Shown one piece after another: positions 1 through 4,994 of a stretch of 5,004 nt of DNA. The DNA is from JALYUA01 sp040004225. GTDB taxonomy: Bacteria; Acidobacteriota; Thermoanaerobaculia; UBA5066; Gp7-AA6. The stretch is from assembly GCA_040004225.1 (NCBI GenBank), contig JBDUBI010000234.1, positions 1 through 5,004 on the forward strand. The letters run 5' to 3'. Every line of letters begins with the position of its first letter. The stretch's first letter is position 1. Made by a program: the position numbers and the translations under genes. A model generated the notes under the pieces. It was not told the origin of the DNA and did no database searches. It worked only from the letters and a program-made list of their open reading frames with translations.

Positions 1-1202
1 ACTCCTGGTACGACCCGTACCGCGGGGTCACTTCGCTCGTCCGCATCATCGACGGAAAGCTCGAGCCGCGGACGAAGATTCGCGCGATCGGCACCGGCCT
101 TCAAGCCGAAGTGGAAGAGGTGGGCGTCTTCCGGCCGGAGCGAGAGACCGTGGCGAATCTCTCCGTCGGCGAAGTGGGATCGTTCTGGGCGAACATCAAG
201 GACCTGCACTGGACCCGCATCGGCGACACGATCACCGAGGTCCACCGCCCGACGGCCGAGGCGCTTCCGGGATTCGCCGAGGCCAAGCCCATGGTTTTTG
301 CCGGACTGTTCCCGACAAACTCCGATGACTACGGCAACCTGCGCGAAGCCATGGACAAGCTGCGGTTGAACGACGCCTCGTTCACGTTCGAGCCCGAAAA
401 CTCGACTGCCCTCGGATTCGGCTTCCGGTGCGGCTTCCTCGGGCTCCTTCATATGGAGATCGTCCAGGAGCGGCTCGAGCGGGAGTTCGACCTCGATCTG
501 ATCACGACGGCCCCCGGCGTGAGCTACCGCGTCATCACCACCGGCGGCGAGATCCTCGAGGTGGCGAATCCAAACCTCCTGCCGCCCCCGAATCACATCG
601 AGAAGATGGAGGAGCCGTACATCTCCTCGACGATCATCACGCGAGACGATTTCCTGGGGGGACTGCTCAAGCTGTCGGAGGATCGCCGGGGCGTGCAGAA
701 ATCGCTCGAATACCTCTCCTCCAACCGCGTCGTCCTCACCTACGAGTTCCCCCTGAACGAAGTGGTGCTCGATTTTTACGACAAGTTGAAATCCATCTCG
801 AAGGGCTACGCGTCCTTCGACTACGAGTTCATTGGTTACCGGGAGGGGGATCTCGTCAAGCTCGATATCCTCGTCAACGGAGAGCCCGTGGACGCCCTGT
901 CGCTGATCGTTCACCGCGAGGAGTCGGCCGTGAAGGGGCGCCTCCTTGCGGCCAAGATGAAAGAAATCATCCCGCGACAGATGTTCGAAGTGATCATCCA
1001 GGCCGCGATCGGCTCCAAGATCATCGCGCGTGAGACGGTTTCAGCCATTCGCAAGAACGTCATCGCCAAGTGCTACGGCGGTGACATCACTCGAAAGCGC
1101 AAGCTCCTCGAGAAACAGAAAGAGGGGAAGAAGCGGATGAAGAGGGTCGGGCGGGTGGACATCCCGCAGGAAGCCTTCCTCGCCGTTCTGAAAGTCGAAT
1201 GA
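1..1202 (+). CDS. lepA: Elongation factor 4 (LepA), 5'-truncated by window edge
   Basis: Translation GTPase of the EF-G family that binds the ribosome and is linked to back-translocation and to ribosome or initiation fitness under stress. It acts in the cytosol and at the membrane. The frame is open from base 3 and gives 399 residues, about two thirds of the usual length near 600. The N-terminal GTPase domain with its G motifs lies outside the window. What remains begins in domain II (SWYDPYRGVTSLVRI). It continues through the EF-G-like stretch PTNSDDYGNLREAMDKLRLNDASF and the highly conserved GFGFRCGFLGLLHMEI. It ends in the LepA-specific C-terminal domain with the signature AKCYGGDITRKRKLL followed by KQKEGKKRMK and PQEAFLAVL. 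The TGA stop overlaps the next start as ATGA, so the signal peptidase gene is probably translationally coupled, as in the classic lepA-lepB operon. The family assignment is very secure. No frameshift or missing block is seen. Confidence 0.97.
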   Translation, partial: SWYDPYRGVTSLVRIIDGKLEPRTKIRAIGTGLQAEVEEVGVFRPERETVANLSVGEVGSFWANIKDLHWTRIGDTITEVHRPTAEALPGFAEAKPMVFAGLFPTNSDDYGNLREAMDKLRLNDASFTFEPENSTALGFGFRCGFLGLLHMEIVQERLEREFDLDLITTAPGVSYRVITTGGEILEVANPNLLPPPNHIEKMEEPYISSTIITRDDFLGGLLKLSEDRRGVQKSLEYLSSNRVVLTYEFPLNEVVLDFYDKLKSISKGYASFDYEFIGYREGDLVKLDILVNGEPVDALSLIVHREESAVKGRLLAAKMKEIIPRQMFEVIIQAAIGSKIIARETVSAIRKNVIAKCYGGDITRKRKLLEKQKEGKKRMKRVGRVDIPQEAFLAVLKVE

Positions 1203-1954
1203 TGAAGCCGACCACCGCCGGAACGACCGCCCCCGTCCCCGAAAACAGCCTTCCCGCGCATTCCGCAGGCCGCGAGTGGTACGAGTCTCTGCTCGTCGCC
1301 GGGATATTCGTACTCTTCGTCCGCACGTTCATCGTCCAGACCTACCAGGTTCCGACGGGCTCGATGGAGCGGACGATTCTGGTCGGCGACCACCTGCTGG
1401 TCAACAAGTTCGCCTTCGGGCCGCGGCTGCCCCTGTTCGCCGGGTGGATGCCGTATCGCGACGTGCACCGGGGCGACATCATCGTCTTCAAAAAGCCGGG
1501 TGACGATCGCAACGACAACAACGTCCTGGTCAAGCGGGCGATTGGAGGTCCGGGAGATCTCCTTCAGGTCCGCGACAAGGCCCTCTCCGTCAACGGCGTT
1601 CCGGCGGACGGCCCCCACGTCCAGCACATCGACCCGGAGCTCTACGCCGCGGGCGATCCGCGCGTCCCGGAGTCGAGCGTGCTGCGGGATCAGTTCGGTC
1701 CGTATCGCGTGCCGCCGTCCTCGTATTTCGGCATGGGAGACAACCGGGACAACTCGCTGGACAGCCGCTTCTGGGGCCCGATTCCGCGGCCGAACATCTT
1801 CGGACGACCCTTCCTTCTGTACTGGTCGTACGAGGCCGAGCCGAACTCCCACATCTGGCGCGGACCGATCGACAAGCTTCGCCAGCTCGGCAGCGTGGCT
1901 GTGCATTTTTTCTCCCGGACGCGATGGGACAGGATGTTCCGACTGGTGCGCTGA
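1199..1954 (+). CDS. lepB: Signal peptidase I, first tandem copy
   Basis: Membrane-bound serine protease (family S26) that removes signal peptides from exported proteins on the outer face of the cytoplasmic membrane. The product has 251 residues. A proline-rich N-terminus is followed by one membrane span at about residues 29-46. Box B, VPTGSMERT, carries the nucleophile Ser55, and HRGDIIVFKKP is the next conserved block. VKRAIGGPGD carries the general base Lys112, and box E, GDNRDNSLDSRFWG, spans about 180-193. Both catalytic residues are present, so the enzyme should be active. The start is ATG at 1199, overlapping the lepA stop by 4 bases; ATG at 1202 is an equally possible start one codon later. 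No strong Shine-Dalgarno sequence precedes either, which fits coupling to lepA. The C-terminus TRWDRMFRLVR closely resembles that of the following paralogue, which points to tandem duplication. Between boxes C and D a short acidic/Asn stretch (GDDRNDNN, about 101-108) is longer than in the second copy. Confidence 0.95.
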   Translation: MMKPTTAGTTAPVPENSLPAHSAGREWYESLLVAGIFVLFVRTFIVQTYQVPTGSMERTILVGDHLLVNKFAFGPRLPLFAGWMPYRDVHRGDIIVFKKPGDDRNDNNVLVKRAIGGPGDLLQVRDKALSVNGVPADGPHVQHIDPELYAAGDPRVPESSVLRDQFGPYRVPPSSYFGMGDNRDNSLDSRFWGPIPRPNIFGRPFLLYWSYEAEPNSHIWRGPIDKLRQLGSVAVHFFSRTRWDRMFRLVR

Positions 1955-2655
1955 CGGAAGCGCCTTCGCCCGGAGAGGCGCCGGTCGAGAGCCGGCGGAG
2001 GCCGTCTCCGGTGCGCGAGTACATCGAAGTCGTTCTGGTGGCGGTCATCTTCGCGCTCTTCGTCCGCACTTTCCTGGTGCAGGCGTTCGTGGTCCCGACC
2101 CCTTCGATGGAAAACACCGTCCTCGTTGGGGACCACCTGGTCGTCAACAAGTTCATTTTTGCGCCGCACCTGTGGGGAAAAATTCTTCCGTACCGGGAGC
2201 TGTCGCGGGGAGACGTCTTCGTCTTCAAGTTTCCCGAAGATCCGCAGCGCGACTTCATCAAGCGCGCCGTCGCCGTGCCGGGGGACGTGCTGGAGATCCG
2301 CGACAAGCTGGTGTTCGTCAACGGGGAGAAGCAGCCGGATGCCCGCGCCATTCACGCGGAGAGCCGGATCTGGCCGGACGACCGGGAGCTGCCGGATGCC
2401 CTGCGCCGGCGCGATCAACGTGCCCCGGCACGCATGGCGTCGGGCTCGTACTTCGCCCTCGGCGACAACCGGGACAGCTCGTACGACAGCCGTTTCTGGG
2501 GGCCAGTGCCGGCGTCGAACGTGAAAGGCCGGGCGCTCTTCATCTACTGGTCGCTCGCGCCACCTTCCGTGCCGGCGCCGACGGGGCTCGGAGGCCGGCT
2601 GAAGGACCTCCTCCACCGCACGCGATGGAGAAGGACTTTCCTCGCTGTCCGATAG
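1924..2655 (+). CDS. lepB: Signal peptidase I, second tandem copy
   Basis: A second S26 signal peptidase with the same reaction and location as its neighbour. It has 243 residues from ATG 1924. One membrane span covers about 33-50. Box B, VPTPSMENT, carries Ser61, and FIKRAVAVPGD carries Lys113. Box E, GDNRDSSYDSRFWG, lies at about 180-193. The dyad is intact. The residue before the catalytic Ser is Pro here but Gly in the first copy, and the loop between boxes differs, so substrate preference may differ (inference). ATG 1924 overlaps the upstream gene by 31 bases and has no visible Shine-Dalgarno. An in-frame GTG at 2011 has GGAGG nine bases upstream and would give a 214-residue protein starting just before the membrane span. 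The true start is therefore uncertain, and a short N-terminus is quite possible. The C-terminus TRWRRTFLAVR mirrors that of the first copy. Family call very secure. Confidence 0.94.
   Translation: MGQDVPTGALTEAPSPGEAPVESRRRPSPVREYIEVVLVAVIFALFVRTFLVQAFVVPTPSMENTVLVGDHLVVNKFIFAPHLWGKILPYRELSRGDVFVFKFPEDPQRDFIKRAVAVPGDVLEIRDKLVFVNGEKQPDARAIHAESRIWPDDRELPDALRRRDQRAPARMASGSYFALGDNRDSSYDSRFWGPVPASNVKGRALFIYWSLAPPSVPAPTGLGGRLKDLLHRTRWRRTFLAVR
1997..2001 (+). promoter_or_regulatory. Internal ribosome binding site that may set the start of the second signal peptidase
   Basis: GGAGG lies nine bases before an in-frame GTG at 2011-2013, inside the longer reading of the second signal peptidase gene. The upstream ATG at 1924 has no purine-rich sequence in the right place. 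Use of this site would leave a 56-base gap after the first peptidase gene instead of an overlap, and would remove a low-complexity Pro/Ala/Glu-rich N-terminal stretch. GGAGG can occur by chance in GC-rich coding DNA, so this is a candidate only. Confidence 0.4.
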
Positions 2656-2694
2656 GCGCGCGATCCGCCCGCCCAGGGTCGACGGGAGAGCACC

Positions 2695-2703
2695 TGCTAG
2701 AAT
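2695..2703 (+). promoter_or_regulatory. Extended -10 promoter for the DUF4845-like gene
   Basis: TGCTAGAAT matches the extended -10 form TGnTATAAT at all but one of the defined positions. It lies in the short gap after the second signal peptidase gene. Transcription would start near 2710, leaving a leader of about 20 bases that carries the ribosome binding site GAGGAGG (2718-2724). No good -35 hexamer sits 16-18 bases upstream (the sequence there is GC-rich, near AGGGTC), which is tolerated for extended -10 promoters. Read-through from the lep operon is also possible, so this may be an internal promoter. Confidence 0.5.
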
Positions 2704-2728
2704 TGCGGACAATCTCCGAGGAGGACTC

Positions 2729-3103
2729 ATGCGGGAAACGCGCCGGATGCGCGGGGCGGCGACCCTGGGTTGCATCGTGTGGCTCGCGATTTGCGGGCTG
2801 ATCGGCTACGTCCTGTACAAGGTCGTTCCCGTGAAGGTCAACACCTCCGCGTTTGCGGACTTCCTCCAGGAAGAGGCCGCTTTCGGGTCCATCAAGAGTC
2901 TCCCCCAGCTCCAGTCCGAGATCCTGGCCAAGGCCAAGGAAATGGACATTCCCGTCACCCGCGACAACATGTCCGTCAAGCGAACCAAGGAGTCGATCAC
3001 GGTCGAGGCGCATTACGAGATCACGGTCGATTTCTTCAATGGCGCCTACAAGTACGTCTGGAAGTTCGATCCGGTCTTCGCGCGGCCCATTTTCAACGTC
3101 TGA
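2729..3103 (+). CDS. Small single-span membrane protein, DUF4845-like
   Basis: Protein of 124 residues with unknown molecular function. A basic N-terminus (RETRRMRG) precedes one hydrophobic span at about residues 11-30. A VVPV motif follows, and then a soluble domain of about 90 residues containing LPQLQSEILAKAKE (helical) and a strand-rich end, ITVEAHYEITVDFFNGAYKYVWKFD. This layout and the position just after signal peptidase I match the DUF4845 family, which in proteobacteria commonly sits between lepB and rnc. The assignment rests on pattern and context, not on a search. The RGAATLG start of the hydrophobic segment is reminiscent of prepilin-like N-termini, but the Gly-Phe-Thr-Leu-x-Glu cleavage signature is absent. 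The start at ATG 2729 is well supported by GAGGAGG ending four bases upstream; ATG 2747 (Met7) is a weaker alternative. A promoter-like site sits just ahead and a strong hairpin just after, so it may be its own transcription unit. Confidence 0.8.
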   Translation: MRETRRMRGAATLGCIVWLAICGLIGYVLYKVVPVKVNTSAFADFLQEEAAFGSIKSLPQLQSEILAKAKEMDIPVTRDNMSVKRTKESITVEAHYEITVDFFNGAYKYVWKFDPVFARPIFNV

Positions 3104-3126
3104 GCATCGGGATCAGGGCCTCGTGA

Positions 3127-3157
3127 TCTCCCGCGAGCCGGCTTCCTCGCCGGGAGA
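3127..3157 (+). terminator. Strong bulged hairpin after the DUF4845-like gene
   Basis: TCTCCCGCGAG (3127-3137) pairs with CTCGC-c-GGGAGA (3146-3157). This forms 11 base pairs with one bulged C at 3151 and an 8-base loop (3138-3145). It begins 24 bases after the stop of the preceding gene, a typical terminator position. There is no run of T after it, only CTTTC a few bases on, so a classical intrinsic terminator is not certain. It could instead be an mRNA 3' stabiliser or part of the leader of the regulator gene. Confidence 0.42.
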
Positions 3158-3165
3158 GACGTCTC
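3156..3165. promoter_or_regulatory. Ten-base perfect palindrome ahead of the MerR-type gene
   Basis: GAGACGTCTC is a perfect 10-base palindrome, 25 bases upstream of the first possible start of the regulator gene. It overlaps the right arm of the hairpin above by two bases. MerR-family regulators often control their own gene through a dyad, so this is a candidate operator. No convincing -10 or -35 hexamers flank it. A 10-base palindrome can occur by chance, so confidence is low. Confidence 0.22.
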
Positions 3166-3190
3166 GGCTTTCGGGCCCTCGTCCGGGCGG

Positions 3191-3640
3191 TTGCGCCTCA
3201 GCCGGGAAGGTCTTCACGCCGCGCCCCGGCTCGTGAGCCACCTTCGTCGGCGTTTTCCGCCCTCCGGGTTTTCGATCGCCGAGGTTTCCCGCCGGACCGG
3301 GATTCCAGGCTCGACACTTCGCTACTACGAACGCGAAATGCCTTCGCTGTTTCTCATCCGGAAGACCGCCGGAGGGCACCGCCGGTATGAACAGAGAGAC
3401 GTCGAGCGCTTCTCCACCATCCGCCGCCTGACCCGGGACGAGGGGCTCCCTCTCTCCGAAATCCGGCGGGTGCTTTCTTCGAGCGGCGATCATGAACCCC
3501 TCGCGGAAGAGGTCTCACGGCTCCGGGCGGCCAGACAGGAGGAGGTATGGGCCCTGGCGGAGCTCTCACGGCGGGTCGAGACCCTCGAAAAGAAACTGGC
3601 GGCCCTTTCGGAGAGGCGACGCTGGTTCGAGAAGAAATAA
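3191..3640 (+). CDS. MerR-family transcriptional regulator without cysteines
   Basis: DNA-binding regulator, 149 residues as called. A helix-turn-helix lies at about 27-46 (FSIAEVSRRTGIPGSTLRYYERE). The MerR wing follows at about 50-67, ending GGHRRY, and then DVERFSTIRRLTRDEGLPLSEIRRVL at about 70-95. The C-terminal part, about 103-145, is a charged helix likely to form the dimer coiled coil (EEVSRLRAAR...LSRRVETLEKKLAALSERR). There is no separate ligand-binding domain. The protein contains no cysteine, so it is not a thiol-based metal or redox sensor such as MerR or SoxR. The spacing of the LRYYE...GGHRRY...DVE block resembles short MerR proteins that bind DNA without a classical ligand. 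The start is uncertain: TTG 3191 is the first possible start after an in-frame stop at 3101, and GTG 3233 (Val15) is an alternative that keeps the full domain. Neither has a good ribosome binding site. The downstream redoxin gene is a plausible target because of proximity (inference). Confidence 0.88.
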   Translation: MRLSREGLHAAPRLVSHLRRRFPPSGFSIAEVSRRTGIPGSTLRYYEREMPSLFLIRKTAGGHRRYEQRDVERFSTIRRLTRDEGLPLSEIRRVLSSSGDHEPLAEEVSRLRAARQEEVWALAELSRRVETLEKKLAALSERRRWFEKK

Positions 3641-3692
3641 TGGGCGGCGGGTCCACCGTTGTCAGACCAGAGTCACCGAATCCGGTCGCGGA

Positions 3693-3716
3693 CGAGACTC
3701 GACAATCGATTTCTCG
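3693..3716. promoter_or_regulatory. Imperfect 24-base dyad between the regulator and redoxin genes
   Basis: CGAGA (3693-3697) is the inverted repeat of TCTCG (3712-3716). Nested inside are TCGA (3699-3702) and TCGA (3706-3709) around CAA, offset by one base. It can be read as a DNA operator of about the size MerR proteins bind, or as an RNA hairpin in the leader of the redoxin gene. It lies about 40 bases before the redoxin ribosome binding site. The half-site CGAGAC (3693-3698) recurs inverted at 3161-3166 in the palindrome ahead of the regulator gene. Clear -35 and -10 hexamers with the 19-base spacing of MerR promoters were not found around it. Confidence 0.33.
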
Positions 3717-3717
3717 C

Positions 3718-3746
3718 AACCGACAACTTTGACCGATAACCGACAA
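3718..3746 (+). repeat. Short direct repeats in the redoxin gene leader
   Basis: AACCGACAA occurs at 3718-3726 and again at 3738-3746, exactly 20 bases apart. A related CCGATAA lies between them at 3733-3739. The second copy runs into the ribosome binding site AAGGAG (3745-3750). They could be protein-binding half-sites or simple local duplication. No function can be read from the sequence. Confidence 0.35.
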
Positions 3747-3755
3747 GGAGCCCTC

Positions 3756-4340
3756 ATGCGCGGATGGAAATCGTTTTTGTTCGGCGCCGCCGGCGTCGTA
3801 GCGCTGTCCTCGGTGTCCCTCGCCGCCGTCGCCATCGGGGCCCCGGCGCCGGATTTCTCGCTGACAGGCGTGGACGGGAAACCTGTCGTTCTCGCGGAAG
3901 CGCTGAAGACTCACAAAGCGGTCGTCGTGCTCTTCGTCGCGACGAAGTGCCCCTATTCCAATGCGTACAACGACCGGATGAAGCAGATGTCCGAGACCTA
4001 CGAGAAGCAAGGCATCCTCTTCGTCGGCATCAACAGCAACAGCTCGGAGCCCGAGGCCGAGGCGCGCGAGCACGCCCGAAAGCACGGACACACGTTCCCG
4101 ATCGCGAAGGACCCGGGCAACAAGGTCGCAGATCTGTACGACGCGAAACGGACTCCGGAAGCCTTCGTCATCACTCCGGATGGAAAGCTCCGTTACCACG
4201 GTCGCATCGACGACAACTCGGAAGACGCCGCCCGGGTCACCTCTCCCGACCTGAAGAATGCGCTCGACGCTCTCCTGGCCGGGAAAGGGATTCAGAGCGC
4301 TGAAACCAAGGCGTTCGGTTGCACGATCAAGCGCGTCTGA
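3756..4340 (+). CDS. Exported thioredoxin-fold redoxin (peroxiredoxin-like, PRX_like1 type)
   Basis: Protein of 194 residues. An N-terminal signal peptide (MRGWKSFLFGAAG..., hydrophobic to about 26) has Ala-rich possible signal peptidase I sites near 24-26. The redoxin domain opens with IGAPAPDFSLTGVDGKPVVL. The active-site segment is FVATKCPYSNAYNDRM, with Cys65 where the first Cys of a thioredoxin CxxC would be and Ser68 in place of the second. This single-Cys arrangement is typical of the Prx-like 1 group. Next come LFVGINSNSSEPEAEAREHARKHGHTFP, a TPEAFVITPDGKLRYHGRIDD block holding the cis-Pro region (about 133-153), and a C-terminal motif ETKAFGCTIKR with Cys189. The C-terminal Cys may act as a resolving partner for Cys65 (inference). 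The likely role is thiol redox or peroxide chemistry in the envelope; the substrate is unknown. The start at ATG 3756 is well supported by AAGGAG five bases upstream. Its end overlaps a thioredoxin gene, suggesting the two act together. Confidence 0.9.
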   Translation: MRGWKSFLFGAAGVVALSSVSLAAVAIGAPAPDFSLTGVDGKPVVLAEALKTHKAVVVLFVATKCPYSNAYNDRMKQMSETYEKQGILFVGINSNSSEPEAEAREHARKHGHTFPIAKDPGNKVADLYDAKRTPEAFVITPDGKLRYHGRIDDNSEDAARVTSPDLKNALDALLAGKGIQSAETKAFGCTIKRV

Positions 4341-4894
4341 AGCACCCCGGGATGACGGCGGCGATCGCCCTCTGCGTCGCGGCGGTTCTTCCCATCGCCT
4401 CGCGTCTGCCCGGGGGGACGGATTCTTCCCGGATTGCCGGCGAGATCGATGCTTCCGGGTTCCGAAGTCTCGTGGCCCGGAACCGCGGAAGCGTGGTCCT
4501 CGTCAACTTCTGGGCAACATGGTGCGTCCCCTGCCGGGAGGAATACCCCGACCTGGTCCGTCTCCAGAAGGAGCTTGCCCCCCGGGGCCTTCGGACTCTG
4601 GGGATCTCGACGGATTTCGCGAGCCAGAGGCCGGCCGTCGACCGGTTCCTCGGATCCATGAAGCCCGGTTTTCCGAACTACTGGAAGAAAAGCGGCGGCG
4701 AGCAGGCTTTCATCGAGAGCGTCGATCGCGAATGGGGCGGAGAGCTCCCCTTTTCCGTCCTGTACGGCCGGGACGGCACGCGCGTGAAGTCCCTCTCCGG
4801 CAAGCACAGCTACGACGACTACCGCCGCGAGATCCTGAAAGCCCTCGGGGGAGCGCCCACACCGCGCGGCCCCGGGCGAAAAGCCCCCGTATAG
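4319..4894 (+). CDS. TlpA/ResA-type thiol-disulfide oxidoreductase, exported or membrane-anchored
   Basis: Thioredoxin-fold protein of 191 residues as called. A short basic N-terminus (HDQARLKHPG) leads into a hydrophobic segment at about 12-28, probably an uncleaved anchor or signal peptide. The catalytic motif WATWCVPCREEYP has Cys69 and Cys72 and lies in the usual VNFWATWC context. ELPFSVLYGRDG at about 142-153 holds the cis-proline Pro144. Helices between resemble TlpA/ResA proteins, including the FIESVDREWGGELP stretch. The tail is Pro/Arg/Lys-rich. It probably reduces disulfides in the envelope, with electrons supplied by a CcdA/DsbD-type protein not seen here. The start is uncertain. 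TTG 4319, overlapping the redoxin gene by 22 bases, is preferred because it gives a charged n-region. ATG 4352 would leave an 11-base gap and a hydrophobic start with no Lys or Arg ahead of it. Cys19 in the hydrophobic segment is not in a good lipobox. The gene before it is the likely redox partner. Confidence 0.9.
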   Translation: MHDQARLKHPGMTAAIALCVAAVLPIASRLPGGTDSSRIAGEIDASGFRSLVARNRGSVVLVNFWATWCVPCREEYPDLVRLQKELAPRGLRTLGISTDFASQRPAVDRFLGSMKPGFPNYWKKSGGEQAFIESVDREWGGELPFSVLYGRDGTRVKSLSGKHSYDDYRREILKALGGAPTPRGPGRKAPV

Positions 4895-4901
4895 CTCCCG
4901 A

Positions 4902-4930
4902 CGCCCCCGAGCAAGGGGCGGGATCCCGCC
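4902..4930 (+). terminator. Overlapping GC-rich hairpins after the thioredoxin gene
   Basis: CGCCCC (4902-4907) pairs with GGGGCG (4915-4920) around a 7-base loop. Overlapping it, GGCGGGATCCCGCC (4917-4930) is a perfect 14-base palindrome. The two share bases 4917-4920, so they exclude each other in RNA. They lie 8-36 bases after the stop and could end the transcript, but no T-run follows. A Rho-independent terminator is therefore only a possibility; a structured mRNA 3' end or chance GC-rich pairing are alternatives. Confidence 0.35.
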
Positions 4931-4951
4931 GGGCGGCCTACCTGCGGGGCG

Positions 4952-4994
4952 CCCCCTCACCCCAACCCTCTCCCCGAGCGCGGGGCGAGGGGGC
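4952..4994. repeat. Dispersed intergenic palindromic repeat (CCCTCACCCC family)
   Basis: The stretch CCCTCACCCCAACCCTC followed by TCCCCGAGCGCGGGGCGAGGG closely matches a hairpin repeat scattered between genes in many GC-rich bacteria, usually seen as CCCTCACCCC(A/G)ACCCTCTCCC...GGGAGAGGG. The stem pairs 4966-4976 with 4981-4991 around the loop AGCG, with one T/C mismatch (4971 against 4986). The element begins just after the gene set and runs towards the window end, so its right border may be cut. Recognition of the family is from memory. Its copy number in this genome cannot be seen here. Confidence 0.6.

Noticed and set aside
1073..1906. Long minus-strand open frame (277 codons) opposite the end of lepA and the first signal peptidase.
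   Set aside because: It lies antisense to two confidently identified genes, its composition is rich in Arg, Val and Asp as expected of a GC-rich shadow frame, and no domain or ribosome binding site is recognisable.
1690..2775. Long minus-strand open frame (361 codons) opposite both signal peptidase genes.
   Set aside because: It covers real coding sequence on the other strand and has no recognisable motif; it is explained by codon bias in a GC-rich genome.
1500..2801. Plus-strand open frame of 433 codons crossing both signal peptidase genes in another frame.
   Set aside because: It is Ser/Arg/Thr/Gly-rich with no family character and conflicts with two secure genes in other frames.
3101..3640. 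The DUF4845-like gene and the MerR gene share one reading frame, separated only by the TGA at 3101-3103, suggesting a read-through fusion.
   Set aside because: Bases 3104-3190 translate to a Ser/Arg/Gly/Pro-rich stretch with no domain character, a strong hairpin lies in it, and long open frames are expected by chance in GC-rich DNA. No selenocysteine-type context or conserved read-through signal is seen.
3659..3664. TTGTCA as a possible -35 element ahead of the redoxin gene.
   Set aside because: The sequence 16-19 bases downstream is GC-rich and has no acceptable -10 hexamer; GACAAT at 3701-3706 is too far away.
4364..4384. Possible lipoprotein signal in the thioredoxin at the Cys of its hydrophobic segment.
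   Set aside because: The residues before the Cys (Ile-Ala-Leu) do not fit the lipobox, which needs a small residue next to Cys, and hydrophobic sequence continues after it.
4292..4960. Minus-strand frame of 222 codons at the right end.
   Set aside because: It is antisense to the thioredoxin gene, which has an intact WCVPC motif; the product has no recognisable domain.
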